A DNA stretch of 10,423 nt from Methylomonas sp. (GCA_026989715.1 JALSIU010000308.1:1-10423), one strand, 5' to 3'. Counted from the stretch's first letter, positions 1-7,982 are shown. The notes: generated by a model not told the origin, from the sequence alone. A program made the numbers and translations.

Positions 1-1925
1 CGCCTCACACTAAGCTCATGCCGCAAACTGGTCAAATCATCAGACTCAGTACCAATAACCTGAACACTTACATCCGAATCTAATATTTTTTCAAAACTAA
101 TTAACAGTAACTGCTCTTGAGTTTGTGGGTTATCAACCAAATTAAAGCTCAAACAAAACCTTTGCTCCTTATCATCAATAAATAAAGGAATAGGCTGACT
201 CACAATCGTTCCTTTAGAATGTACCGCTCTATGCAATAATGCTTTAAGTTCCGTTTGTAATAAAGGATCTAAAATTGAAAACAAATTAAAATCAGCCGTC
301 CCGGGCTTCACCTTAATAAAAGGCGAACAATCATTATAAAATTCTAATATTTTTCCTTGAAAGGTTGCCAAAATCGTTGGTTTAGCATAAATTTCAACTA
401 TTTTCTGCTCACCCAGTCGCCGATGCTCAACTTCTTTAAATGCTAAGGGTAATACCTCATGCGTAATACTTAAATTAGTGGCAACTCGAGCACTTAATTC
501 CGGCTGAAAACTTTGAGAATTTCGCTTAATATAAAGTTTATTTTTTTTGTTAAATTCAGCAAAGGCATCAACCATATTGCCAATGGTTTCTGAACGCCCC
601 AAAAATAACAAGCCATTAGGTACCAAACCATAATGAAAATTTTTCAATATGCGTTGCTGTGACTCCGGATTCAGATAAATCAACAAATTACGACAACTAA
701 TAAGATCCATACGAATAAATGGGGGATCTTTCAATAGGTTATGCTGTGAGAATATCGCCATATCCCGCAACTCTTTATTAACCGTTATCAATTGTTTGTG
801 GCTAACAAAATACTTATCTCGTAACGGCTTAGGAAGCTTCCCTAATGACGCATCGTTATACATTGCTTTACGCGCAAACTGGATAGTATGCGGATTAATA
901 TCAGTACCAAATATTTGTACGCGATAACGCGATAACTGTGCCCCTAACTCCTCCGCCAGTAACATCGCAATTGAAAATGCTTCCTCTCCTGTGGCACAAC
1001 CGGGCACCCAAACCCTTATTTCATCGCCAATATTCTTATGCTTAATCACATTTTGTAAAGCCAATTTTAGCGAAAAATAGCTTTCTTGGTCTCGAAAAAA
1101 AGATGTTACACACACTAAGAAGTTATTGGCCAACTGCCTAGATTCATTTGGATTATCTACAATATACTGCCCATAATTTTTAATCGTATCAATATGCAGC
1201 AAAGCCATACGCCGCTGTATTTGGCGATTAATAGTCGTAGGTTTATAGTTTAAAAAATCGATTCCGGTTTGCTTTAATATCTGCTCAATAATATCTTGGC
1301 TAGAATCCAGTATTGCATTCGCCTCTTCATCAAAATGAACCAATGCTGGGTTATTAGCAAATTCGGCGAGCTTGCCCGGAATCTGCTCAGGTGTCAATAA
1401 CAAGTCCACATTTGCCAACTGCATGACCGCTTTAGGCATACTGTCAAAGGTTGCCGAATAAGGCGGTTGTACAATAACAATTCCTCCCGCTACATTAATA
1501 GCCTTACATCCTTGCACACCATCAATACCGGAACCGGAAAGTATAATACCAATAGTCTGTTCTTTATAAATATTGGCAAGACTACTAAAAAGTTGGTCAA
1601 CAGAGGGGCGGGGGGAGGTTGTAGCGGAATCCGCCTTTAGCAAAACAATCGTATTATCTTCAAAAGCAACTTCATGTATATAAGGCAAAACATAAATAGT
1701 ATCTACTTGCAACGGTATGCCATCTTCAGCATTCAGTACACTCAAAGTGGTATCTTTCTCCAACAATGAAACTAATGTACAAGGGTGATCAGGTGACATA
1801 TGCTGAGCAACAATGTAAACCATATTAAAACCTGGTTGCAACTTACTCACTAATGATCGTATGGGCTCTAAACCACCTGCGGAAGCACCAATTCCTACAA
1901 CAAATTTATTTTGGTTAATAGACAT
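1..1925 (-). CDS. CheB-CheR fusion with PAS-like domain (3' end outside window)
   Basis: Methylesterase/methyltransferase fusion, expected to demethylate and methylate glutamates of chemoreceptors or to act in a chemosensory-type signalling pathway in the cytoplasm. The frame is open from an ATG at 1923-1925 to the left edge (641 codons seen). Residues 1-185 are a CheB domain with no receiver domain in front: GIGASAGG (Ser15), AQHMSP (His42) and SGSGIDG (Asp135) give the Ser-His-Asp triad, followed by AGG...MPKA. Residues 200-465 are CheR: SFFRD, the SAM-binding VWVPGCATGEEAFS (305-318), the acidic TDIN (341-344) and MDLISCRNLLIYL (406-418). Residues 505-612 look like a PAS fold. The last residues (LTSLRHEL) resemble the start of the coiled coil that follows in such fusions. 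The C-terminal output part (more PAS, kinase or GGDEF) cannot be seen. The ribosome binding site is weak (AAGAA). A promoter candidate lies about 100 nt upstream. Domain identity is secure; the pathway is unknown. Confidence 0.93.
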   Translation of the reverse strand, partial: MSINQNKFVVGIGASAGGLEPIRSLVSKLQPGFNMVYIVAQHMSPDHPCTLVSLLEKDTTLSVLNAEDGIPLQVDTIYVLPYIHEVAFEDNTIVLLKADSATTSPRPSVDQLFSSLANIYKEQTIGIILSGSGIDGVQGCKAINVAGGIVIVQPPYSATFDSMPKAVMQLANVDLLLTPEQIPGKLAEFANNPALVHFDEEANAILDSSQDIIEQILKQTGIDFLNYKPTTINRQIQRRMALLHIDTIKNYGQYIVDNPNESRQLANNFLVCVTSFFRDQESYFSLKLALQNVIKHKNIGDEIRVWVPGCATGEEAFSIAMLLAEELGAQLSRYRVQIFGTDINPHTIQFARKAMYNDASLGKLPKPLRDKYFVSHKQLITVNKELRDMAIFSQHNLLKDPPFIRMDLISCRNLLIYLNPESQQRILKNFHYGLVPNGLLFLGRSETIGNMVDAFAEFNKKNKLYIKRNSQSFQPELSARVATNLSITHEVLPLAFKEVEHRRLGEQKIVEIYAKPTILATFQGKILEFYNDCSPFIKVKPGTADFNLFSILDPLLQTELKALLHRAVHSKGTIVSQPIPLFIDDKEQRFCLSFNLVDNPQTQEQLLLISFEKILDSDVSVQVIGTESDDLTSLRHELSVR

Positions 1926-1989
1926 TTTATTGTTCTTAAATATATTGAAGTAGCTCTTAAAAATGTTGCTTTCTTACGCACGCGTACCA

Positions 1990-1999
1990 CACTTAAGTG
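1990..1999. repeat. Palindrome in the cheB-cheR leader
   Basis: CACTTAAGTG is a perfect 10-bp palindrome between the promoter candidate at 2029-2058 and the start codon at 1925. It could be an operator half-site pair or chance. No second copy was noticed nearby. Confidence 0.3.
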
Positions 2000-2028
2000 A
2001 ATGTAAAATAAAGATAAATAGCTGCTAA

Positions 2029-2058
2029 TTTATACAGTAGCCCTTTCGCTATCATCAA
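2029..2058 (-). promoter_or_regulatory. Sigma-70-type promoter candidate for the cheB-cheR fusion
   Basis: On the minus strand, TTGATG (2053-2058) and TATAAA (2029-2034) are separated by 18 nt. This is a good fit to the -35/-10 consensus and would give a leader of roughly 100 nt before the ATG at 1925. The 228-nt gap 1926-2153 otherwise holds only AT-rich sequence and a short palindrome. No convincing terminator was found after the 167-residue membrane protein gene. Confidence 0.5.
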
Positions 2059-2153
2059 TAGATTTAATAACCTAGTATTAATAATTTTACGAAAAGGTGG
2101 CTCTCTCACTAGAAAAAATAAAGAGTGTTCAATTTTTTATCTCAAAATCTATA

Positions 2154-2657
2154 TTACAGTATCAACAGCAACAAAACATAAGACCCAAAATAAGTGAGTA
2201 AAAAGTAAAAGACAGATAAAGCGGCACTCATACGCCAACTATAGCCAAAAAGCCCCATTAATAGGTGTGCAATAATCGCAATAGACCATAACATCAGAGC
2301 TACCCCTACATAAACAGGGTAAAATGCGGCATCGGAGCCTTTTGCAAAAATAAACCAAAAAGCTAAAGGTAAAGCGACAACATAGACAAAGTTCTCACAG
2401 ACTAAAATAGCCGTTAAAAAACGTTCAAAATTATAAGTGCTACCATCTTTATAAAGTAATGCCCCCATAAACATAATAGTGACCATGACCTCGACCAATA
2501 TCTGCATAAACGCTTCAATAGGCCCACTAATATTCGTTTGAATAAATAAACCCAGTAAAAAATAACAGCCTAAATTAATCCATAAAAACTTTCTATCCGT
2601 TGGTAAATCATCTGGATAACCTTTTAGCCAACAAAGTTGTATATATTCTTTTAACAT
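2154..2657 (-). CDS. Polytopic inner-membrane protein of unknown function
   Basis: I do not recognise this 167-residue protein. A short polar N-terminus (MLKEYIQL..., then a DLPTDRK stretch at residues 17-23) is followed by about five hydrophobic segments, near residues 24-41, 48-69, 81-106, 111-137 and 143-166. The very end is almost purely leucine and isoleucine. The layout fits a small integral membrane protein. The general pattern recalls Yip1-like or small DUF membrane families, but no diagnostic motif was seen. Charged residues between segments (YKDGSTYNFER at 69-79, SWR at 140-142) are the most likely functional loops. It starts with ATG at 2655-2657 behind an AT-rich leader with a poor ribosome binding site, 112 nt after the stop of the FtsK-family gene. 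It could be expressed alone or by read-through. A neighbouring role in the envelope or division is only a guess. Confidence 0.75.
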   Translation of the reverse strand: MLKEYIQLCWLKGYPDDLPTDRKFLWINLGCYFLLGLFIQTNISGPIEAFMQILVEVMVTIMFMGALLYKDGSTYNFERFLTAILVCENFVYVVALPLAFWFIFAKGSDAAFYPVYVGVALMLWSIAIIAHLLMGLFGYSWRMSAALSVFYFLLTYFGSYVLLLLIL

Positions 2658-2713
2658 AGGTCTATTTTTTAATTAAATGAAAATAAATAAGCAACAGCTA
2701 ATGTGCAAACAGG

Positions 2714-2738
2714 TTTAGAACTGAGCGTTTTGCCCCTC
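2714..2738. repeat. Intergenic copy A of a 25-bp similar segment
   Basis: This segment, between the FtsK-family gene and the membrane protein gene, matches 8094-8118 at 19 of 25 positions in the same orientation, with the 10-base core AGAACTGAGC identical. Both copies lie upstream of a minus-strand gene. The rest of the gap 2658-2769 is AT-rich with no other clear signal. Confidence 0.3.
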
Positions 2739-2769
2739 TTAAAGTCCCCACAAAGCTCTCCCTTGAAAA

Positions 2770-5517
2770 TCATTCATCCTTATTTAAAACTCGCCGTGAA
2801 CCGTTTCCCTCAGGTTCACTTACAATACCTTCCGCTTCCATTTGATCAATCATACGTGCTGCGCGGTTATAGCCTACTTTAAAACGGCGTTGCACGCTAG
2901 AAATAGAGGCTTTGCCTGTTTCTATCACAAAATCAACGGCATCACCATAATAAATATCGGTATCATCCACATCATCATGATTCGCAGGCTTCTCTGTCGG
3001 CTCTTCCTTTAGAATTTCCTCAATATAATTGGCACTTCCCTGTGTTTTCAGAAAATCAACCACGGCATGCACATCTTCATCGGCAACAAAAGCACCATGC
3101 GCACGGATGGGGACACTGGTACCGGAGGGCAAAAATAACATATCGCCATTACCTAAAAGAGCTTCTGCTCCCCCTTGGTCTAAAATAGTGCGCGAATCAA
3201 TACGTGAGGAAACCTGAAAAGAAATGCGCGTCGGCACATTCGCTTTAATCAAACCGGTTAGTACATCCACAGAAGGACGTTGTGTTGCCAATACCAAATG
3301 AATACCGGCGGCACGGGCTTTTTGTGCCAATCGCGCAATCAGCTCTTCCACTTTCTTACCCACTATCATCATCATATCAGCCAATTCATCAATCACAATG
3401 ACAATACTGGGTAATGTCGATAAAGTCGGCCATGATTCGCCTTCTGCTAGTGGCTCAAGCACTTGAAATAAAGGGTCGCGCAAGGGTTCACCGTTTGCTT
3501 CCGCTTCCGTTACTTTTTCATTAAAACCGGCAAGATTCCTAACCCCTACCTTAGACATCAATTTATAACGACGCTCCATTTCCGCCACTGCCCAGCGCAA
3601 TGCATTTTGCGCTTCTTTCATATCCGTCACCACGGGCGTTAATAAATGTGGAATGCCTTCATAAACGGAAAGCTCCAACATTTTAGGGTCAACCATAATC
3701 AGACGTACTTGCTCAGGCGTTGCTTTATATAAAATACTTAATATCATGGTATTAATCGCAACTGATTTCCCCGAACCGGTAGTACCTGCAACCAATAAAT
3801 GCGGCATTTTCGCTAAATCTGCCACAACGGTTTGCCCTGAGACATCCTTACCTAACGCTAAGGTAATCGGCGATTGAGTCACTTGAAATGCTTCTGAAGC
3901 GACAATTTCTCGAAACGCAACCAGTTCACGTTCTTGGTTAGGAATTTCCAGCCCAATATAGGGCGTGCCTTCAATAATTTCGACGACACGCACACTGGTT
4001 ACCAGTAAGGCACGTGCCAAATCTTTCGCCAAGCCACTCACTCGACTGACCTTCACACCCGCCGCTAATGACAGCTCAAAACGCGTAATAATCGGCCCCG
4101 GATACGCGCCTTTCACTTCCGCAATGATTTTATAATCTTTTAAAACACGTTCAACCGAGCGCGACATGTCTTCTAGCTCATCTGCACTATAAGCATGTAC
4201 TGATTGCTCATGTATTTGCAATAAATCCATACCGGGCAATTGATATTCCAGCTGATTTGGTGACTGGAAAGCCGACACTTGCCGTTTATCTTCCTCATGC
4301 ACATCAACCGATATGTGGCTCAACTTCTCTGTAAAGCCTGCCAGTATATTTGAGGCCGCTTGCTCTGCCTGTAAAAGCTTTGAGGCATCTGCATCAAGGT
4401 CTGGCGGTGAATTAACCGACTTTTTTGTCGCCATGATTCGCGTAATTGCCGCACTGGCCTCTTGCACTGAGGGTTTGTGGGTATCGTTTAGCTTTTGCTT
4501 TGCATGTTCCGCTAAAAAACCTAATTTCTCTTGTTTGCTCAGTTTAAAAAATGCTTGCAGCGAATTAGGCATTTTAGGTGTATCGGCCGACACATTTGTC
4601 TCTGAGCTTATTTCATGGTTTGCATTTACGTCTTCTGTGGCAAAGTCAGTTTCCTCCAAGTCAAGTGCATCTATCATAGAATCATTATCTAAGGTATCAT
4701 TCGAATCACTTGTTAGCACACCGGCAGAAAAGCCTGTTAAGTCTGCTAAGGGGTTTTTATTAGGTATATCCCTAACATTCTCACTCACCTGATTATTCTG
4801 CTCAAGCGGCACTTCTTGTGGTTCAAGTACAACTGCCTCCTCTAGCAAATCCGGCCTTTCTTCTGTCTCTAAATCATGATTATCCAGCTCATCATTTACA
4901 GCGGGTAGCTCTTTATTCTTCTCTATAGACTTATCGTCAATGGCCTCATCCGGCATCGTGGTTTGTAACTCAAAATCTGCTACCGTTAAGTCTTCAGACA
5001 TAGAAAGTTCGGGCTTTAAAGTAGGCTCAATAGATATTTGTGGCTCAGCATCCATGTTAGAAAAAACAGGCTCAGAACGACTGAGACTAGGCTCTTCCTG
5101 CCCCTTATCATGCGACGTTAATGGAGTGGTGTGCGAGTCACTCGCTACATCCCCCATATTAGTGCTAGGAGATGTTCCAGGTTTTATACCGCGCCATACT
5201 TGAATGCGGGCGTATGCCTTATCAATAAGCAGTAAAGTATGCCTTCCTACCCACTCTACCCCCCGCAATGCGGAAAGCCCCGTTAGTCTTTCCAGGCTCC
5301 AAAAGAACACAAAACCGATGATAATCGGTATAAAAACCAATAGCAACCAGCCCACAACGACAGAAGTATCAAACGAAAACTCACTACTTTTATCACTTAT
5401 CATGCCAATGATAATTAATGAGCCGGTGACATAAAGCCCCGTTCTTAGTTGCCTAGAATGATACCAAGTACGTAAAAAAGCAAAGTAGTCGGTCTTAATC
5501 GGTTTTCTTCTATTCAC
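2770..5517 (-). CDS. ftsK: FtsK/SpoIIIE-family DNA translocase with short membrane domain
   Basis: Membrane-anchored, ATP-driven double-stranded DNA pump expected to act at the division septum, moving chromosome termini and, with XerCD, resolving dimers. Its 915 residues show two hydrophobic segments (about 26-41 and 53-73), a long acidic Ser/Glu/Asp-rich linker (about 115-425), then the alpha/beta motor. Motor motifs are Walker A GTTGSGKS (578-585), Walker B IVIVIDELAD (705-714) and ATQRPSVDVLTG (744-755). The C-terminal winged-helix gamma domain (about 855-912, with SSVQRRFKVGYNRAARMID) is the KOPS-reading module. The start is GTG (5515-5517) with AGAAG 8 nt upstream; an in-frame TAA lies six codons upstream, so no longer form is possible from this frame. 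FtsK usually has four membrane helices, so two is unusual. The gene sits 40 nt after the phosphohexomutase, away from the lrp/lolA context common in gammaproteobacteria. It may be the only FtsK or a second paralogue. Confidence 0.93.
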   Translation of the reverse strand: MNRRKPIKTDYFAFLRTWYHSRQLRTGLYVTGSLIIIGMISDKSSEFSFDTSVVVGWLLLVFIPIIIGFVFFWSLERLTGLSALRGVEWVGRHTLLLIDKAYARIQVWRGIKPGTSPSTNMGDVASDSHTTPLTSHDKGQEEPSLSRSEPVFSNMDAEPQISIEPTLKPELSMSEDLTVADFELQTTMPDEAIDDKSIEKNKELPAVNDELDNHDLETEERPDLLEEAVVLEPQEVPLEQNNQVSENVRDIPNKNPLADLTGFSAGVLTSDSNDTLDNDSMIDALDLEETDFATEDVNANHEISSETNVSADTPKMPNSLQAFFKLSKQEKLGFLAEHAKQKLNDTHKPSVQEASAAITRIMATKKSVNSPPDLDADASKLLQAEQAASNILAGFTEKLSHISVDVHEEDKRQVSAFQSPNQLEYQLPGMDLLQIHEQSVHAYSADELEDMSRSVERVLKDYKIIAEVKGAYPGPIITRFELSLAAGVKVSRVSGLAKDLARALLVTSVRVVEIIEGTPYIGLEIPNQERELVAFREIVASEAFQVTQSPITLALGKDVSGQTVVADLAKMPHLLVAGTTGSGKSVAINTMILSILYKATPEQVRLIMVDPKMLELSVYEGIPHLLTPVVTDMKEAQNALRWAVAEMERRYKLMSKVGVRNLAGFNEKVTEAEANGEPLRDPLFQVLEPLAEGESWPTLSTLPSIVIVIDELADMMMIVGKKVEELIARLAQKARAAGIHLVLATQRPSVDVLTGLIKANVPTRISFQVSSRIDSRTILDQGGAEALLGNGDMLFLPSGTSVPIRAHGAFVADEDVHAVVDFLKTQGSANYIEEILKEEPTEKPANHDDVDDTDIYYGDAVDFVIETGKASISSVQRRFKVGYNRAARMIDQMEAEGIVSEPEGNGSRRVLNKDE

Positions 5518-5557
5518 AGGATTTTCTTCTATTTACTAAATACGATATTGTGTAAAA

Positions 5558-7024
5558 TCAATGCCTCCAGTCCCGCATATGTTGCATGCACAACTGATTT
5601 AATGCTTGTGCGCGTAACGCATCTGCCGCTTCAGTATAGCAACGTAGCTCCGGCGCATTGCCGGAAGCGCGTAAATGCACGACTTCTTCATTAACTAAGG
5701 TAATGCGCACGCCATCGGTATAATCAATTTGCATCACCTCCGCAAGTTGCCCGGCAAATAGCTGTTTTATGACAGCGGCATCCTGCTTCAGTTTCCCGGA
5801 TTGCATTTTGGCCAAAATCGACTGGCTTAATTCAGAGGGAAAATCTTTAATGCGATCACTATAGGTAATGCGCTGAGGTAAAATTTGTAACAATTTGGAG
5901 AGAGACGTTTGTTGCTGTTGTGCCATAAATAGCAAACATAAAGGAACCAAGATGGCATCCCGAGTCGGTAAAGCCGCTAAGTGCCGTCCTGACAAATCAA
6001 TATCGGTATTTAATAAAAAACCACCATTAGCTTCATAGCCCACTACCGTATTTTGATGCGTAATCGCCTGCATCGCAGAAATAACATAAGGTGAGCCAAT
6101 TTGAGTCCGTTCTACCCGACTAAAAAATCGGCTTTTCTCTACAGCACTGTTACTACTCACCGGCGTGACAACAGCATCAGCTTGTAAAAAATGGGCGACT
6201 AAAATACCGGCTACATCGCCTCGCAACCACTGCCCATGCTCATCACTGACTAAGGGTCTATCCGCATCACCATCAGCCGAAACAAGACTATCCAATTGAT
6301 ATTGCGCTGACCATTGTTGTGCCAGTACGACATCTTCGGGGCGTATTGCCTCTGTATCGACTGAAATAAAGTCATCGGTGCGCCCCAAAGCAATGACCTC
6401 GGCACCTAAGCCGGATAAAATTGTTTTAAAAATATCACGGCCAACCGATGAATGCTCATAAACGCCAACCTTTAAACCTGCTAATGCATTTTGTGGAAAA
6501 AAATCTAAATAGCGTTGTATATATTGCGCCTGAGCCGTCTTAACAATACCTGTTAAGTAATTCGTTTTTAATAATGCACCTTCGGCATCAAACAAAGCGG
6601 TATTTAACACAGGCTCTTGCGCCAAAATACCTTGCTCGTCTTGTTTTAACACTTCGCCGTCAGGCTTATTAAATTTAATGCCGTTTCTATCATCAGGAAT
6701 ATGGCTTCCCGTCACCATAATGGTGGGTATTTTTCGGCTGATACCATATAAAGTCAACGCAGGAGTCGGTAACAGGCCACAATTGACGACTTGATAACCG
6801 GCCTCTACAACAGCCGCGGCAACTGCATTCATAATACGCGGCGTACTATGGCGCAAGTCGCCGCCAATGCCCACAGCCTGTCCTGATGCAATTGCCTCCG
6901 TAGAATGTAAATACTGCAAAAAAGAAAGTGTATAGAGATAACAAACTTGATCGGTCATATCACTGACCAACCCTCGAATACCACTGGTGCCAAATTTAAC
7001 CTTATTTTTCATCATCTCGGACAT
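5558..7024 (-). CDS. Phosphohexomutase, phosphomannomutase-type
   Basis: Alpha-D-phosphohexomutase (488 residues), predicted to interconvert hexose 6-phosphate and 1-phosphate for sugar-nucleotide and polysaccharide synthesis in the cytosol. The four family signatures are present in order: catalytic-serine loop TGSHIP (105-110, Ser107), Mg-binding loop DGDADRP (251-257), sugar-binding loop EANGG (331-335), and phosphate-binding loop RASGNAPELR (452-461). The N-terminal KFGTSGIRG (9-17) is also typical. TGSHIP plus EANGG and SGNAP differs from the TASHNP/GEESGH set of GlmM and CpsG and from AlgC. It resembles a branch annotated as phosphomannomutase (ManB/NoeK-like, from memory). Substrate preference is therefore inferred. 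The ATG at 7022-7024 is forced by an in-frame TGA two codons upstream. The only good Shine-Dalgarno, AGGAG (7039-7043), is 14 nt away, farther than normal, so translation may be weak or coupled. It follows nusB by 39 nt. Confidence 0.88.
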   Translation of the reverse strand: MSEMMKNKVKFGTSGIRGLVSDMTDQVCYLYTLSFLQYLHSTEAIASGQAVGIGGDLRHSTPRIMNAVAAAVVEAGYQVVNCGLLPTPALTLYGISRKIPTIMVTGSHIPDDRNGIKFNKPDGEVLKQDEQGILAQEPVLNTALFDAEGALLKTNYLTGIVKTAQAQYIQRYLDFFPQNALAGLKVGVYEHSSVGRDIFKTILSGLGAEVIALGRTDDFISVDTEAIRPEDVVLAQQWSAQYQLDSLVSADGDADRPLVSDEHGQWLRGDVAGILVAHFLQADAVVTPVSSNSAVEKSRFFSRVERTQIGSPYVISAMQAITHQNTVVGYEANGGFLLNTDIDLSGRHLAALPTRDAILVPLCLLFMAQQQQTSLSKLLQILPQRITYSDRIKDFPSELSQSILAKMQSGKLKQDAAVIKQLFAGQLAEVMQIDYTDGVRITLVNEEVVHLRASGNAPELRCYTEAADALRAQALNQLCMQHMRDWRH

Positions 7025-7038
7025 GATTCAATGCACGA

Positions 7039-7043
7039 CTCCT
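7039..7043 (-). promoter_or_regulatory. Distant Shine-Dalgarno of the phosphohexomutase gene
   Basis: AGGAG on the minus strand lies 14 nt before the ATG at 7024. The in-frame TGA just upstream rules out an earlier start, so this wide spacing is real if the site is used. Confidence 0.45.
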
Positions 7044-7063
7044 AAAGATTGTGAATTTTAAAC

Positions 7064-7501
7064 CTATTTTTTGTTTTGCTTTGCTTCAATTTCTACTTTA
7101 CGTGCGACTTGCGCAACTTTATCCAACACACCATTAACGTAGCGATGACTGCCATCAGCACCAAAATGTTTGGCTAATTCCACCCCTTCATTAATCACAA
7201 CACGATAAGGTATTTCTAGCTTTTGTAATAGCTCGTATACCCCAATGCGTAAAATGGCACGCTCCACCGGGTCAATATTTTCCACTTCACGGTCAACAAA
7301 CTGCAACATTGCAGTATCAATACGCTCCAAATGCTTAGGTACCCCATGAAACAAGTCTATAAAATAATTTTTTTGGGCATTTTTCAGGCGTTGCTCTTCA
7401 TAAAATTGACGTTCAATAAGACTTAAATTTTGTCCCGTCATTTGCCATTGATATAAGGCTTGTACCGCACACTGCCTAGCCTTTGTTTTTGCCGAACTCA
7501 T
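7064..7501 (-). CDS. nusB: Transcription antitermination factor NusB
   Basis: All-helical RNA-binding protein that joins NusE (S10) on boxA RNA and promotes antitermination, notably on rRNA operons. Its 145 residues match the usual family length. Visible signatures are the basic N-terminal KARQCAVQALYQWQMTG (7-23), GVPKHLERID (53-62), the core PVERAILRIGVYELL (78-92), and IPYRVVINEGVELAKHFG (97-114) with HRYVNGVLDKVA (119-130). The tail is lysine-rich. The ATG (7499-7501) overlaps the ribH stop codon by one base (TAATG), with GGAAG just upstream inside ribH, so translation is likely coupled to ribH. The ribH-nusB pair is the classical arrangement in proteobacteria. In many of them thiL follows; here a phosphohexomutase follows instead. 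Confidence 0.97.
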   Translation of the reverse strand: MSSAKTKARQCAVQALYQWQMTGQNLSLIERQFYEEQRLKNAQKNYFIDLFHGVPKHLERIDTAMLQFVDREVENIDPVERAILRIGVYELLQKLEIPYRVVINEGVELAKHFGADGSHRYVNGVLDKVAQVARKVEIEAKQNKK

Positions 7502-7977
7502 TAAGCTTCCAAGTTATTAAATAAACTCACCATTTCAATAGCCGATAAGGCGGCCGATGCACCATTATTACCAGCTTTAGTTCCCGCGCGTTCAATCGCT
7601 TGCTCAATACTATCGACGGTCAATACACCAAAGCTCACCGGAATGTCGTATTGTAATGACAGCTGCGCAATACCTTTCACACACTCACCGGAAACATAAT
7701 CAAAATGTGGTGTTGCCCCTCGAATGACCGCACCCACCACGACAATGGCATCATATTTTTTCGAGGCAGCAAGACGCTGTACCACCATAGGTAACTCAAA
7801 AGCCCCCGGTGCTTTAACCAAAGTAATATCTTCTTTAGCAACGCCATGCCGTAACAAAGCATCAATAGCACCATTTTCTAATTGCTCCACAATAAAGCTA
7901 TTAAAACGGGAAGCCAGTACACAGTATTTACCCCCTTGTGCTGAAAAATTACCTTCTATTACCTTTACTGCTGCCAT
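7501..7977 (-). CDS. ribH: 6,7-dimethyl-8-ribityllumazine synthase
   Basis: Condenses 5-amino-6-ribitylaminouracil with 3,4-dihydroxy-2-butanone 4-phosphate to give lumazine, the substrate of riboflavin synthase; members of the family form pentamers or 60-mer capsids. The 158-residue form shows SRFN (23-26), PGAFELP (57-63), the GAVIRGATPHFDYV region (82-95) with the general-base His91, and GVLT...EQAIERAGTKAGNNG (117-139). I chose the ATG at 7975-7977 because GAGAGG (7983-7988) lies 5 nt upstream and the product then starts where RibH proteins normally do. The frame stays open to an ATG at 8049, which would add 24 residues (cysteine- and aromatic-rich) unlike the family. The gene is 193 nt after ribBA, with a promoter candidate and inverted repeat in between. 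Confidence 0.97.
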   Translation of the reverse strand: MAAVKVIEGNFSAQGGKYCVLASRFNSFIVEQLENGAIDALLRHGVAKEDITLVKAPGAFELPMVVQRLAASKKYDAIVVVGAVIRGATPHFDYVSGECVKGIAQLSLQYDIPVSFGVLTVDSIEQAIERAGTKAGNNGASAALSAIEMVSLFNNLEA

Positions 7978-7982
7978 ATCTG

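Noticed and set aside
1604..1618. G-rich run (GGGGCGGGGGGAGG-like) as a quadruplex or regulatory site
   Set aside because: It lies inside the CheB coding region and simply encodes a TSPRP stretch on the other strand. It is notable in AT-rich DNA but has too few separate G-tracts for a strong claim.
2716..2756. Stem GAGC-TTTG with CAAA-AC-GCTC after the FtsK gene as an intrinsic terminator
   Set aside because: The arms need a 2-nt bulge and an 18-nt loop, and no U-run follows.
4313..4792. Plus-strand open frame of 159 codons opposite the FtsK linker
   Set aside because: Antisense to the biased acidic linker, giving a Ser/Ala/Cys-rich product. It is explained by codon composition on the coding strand.
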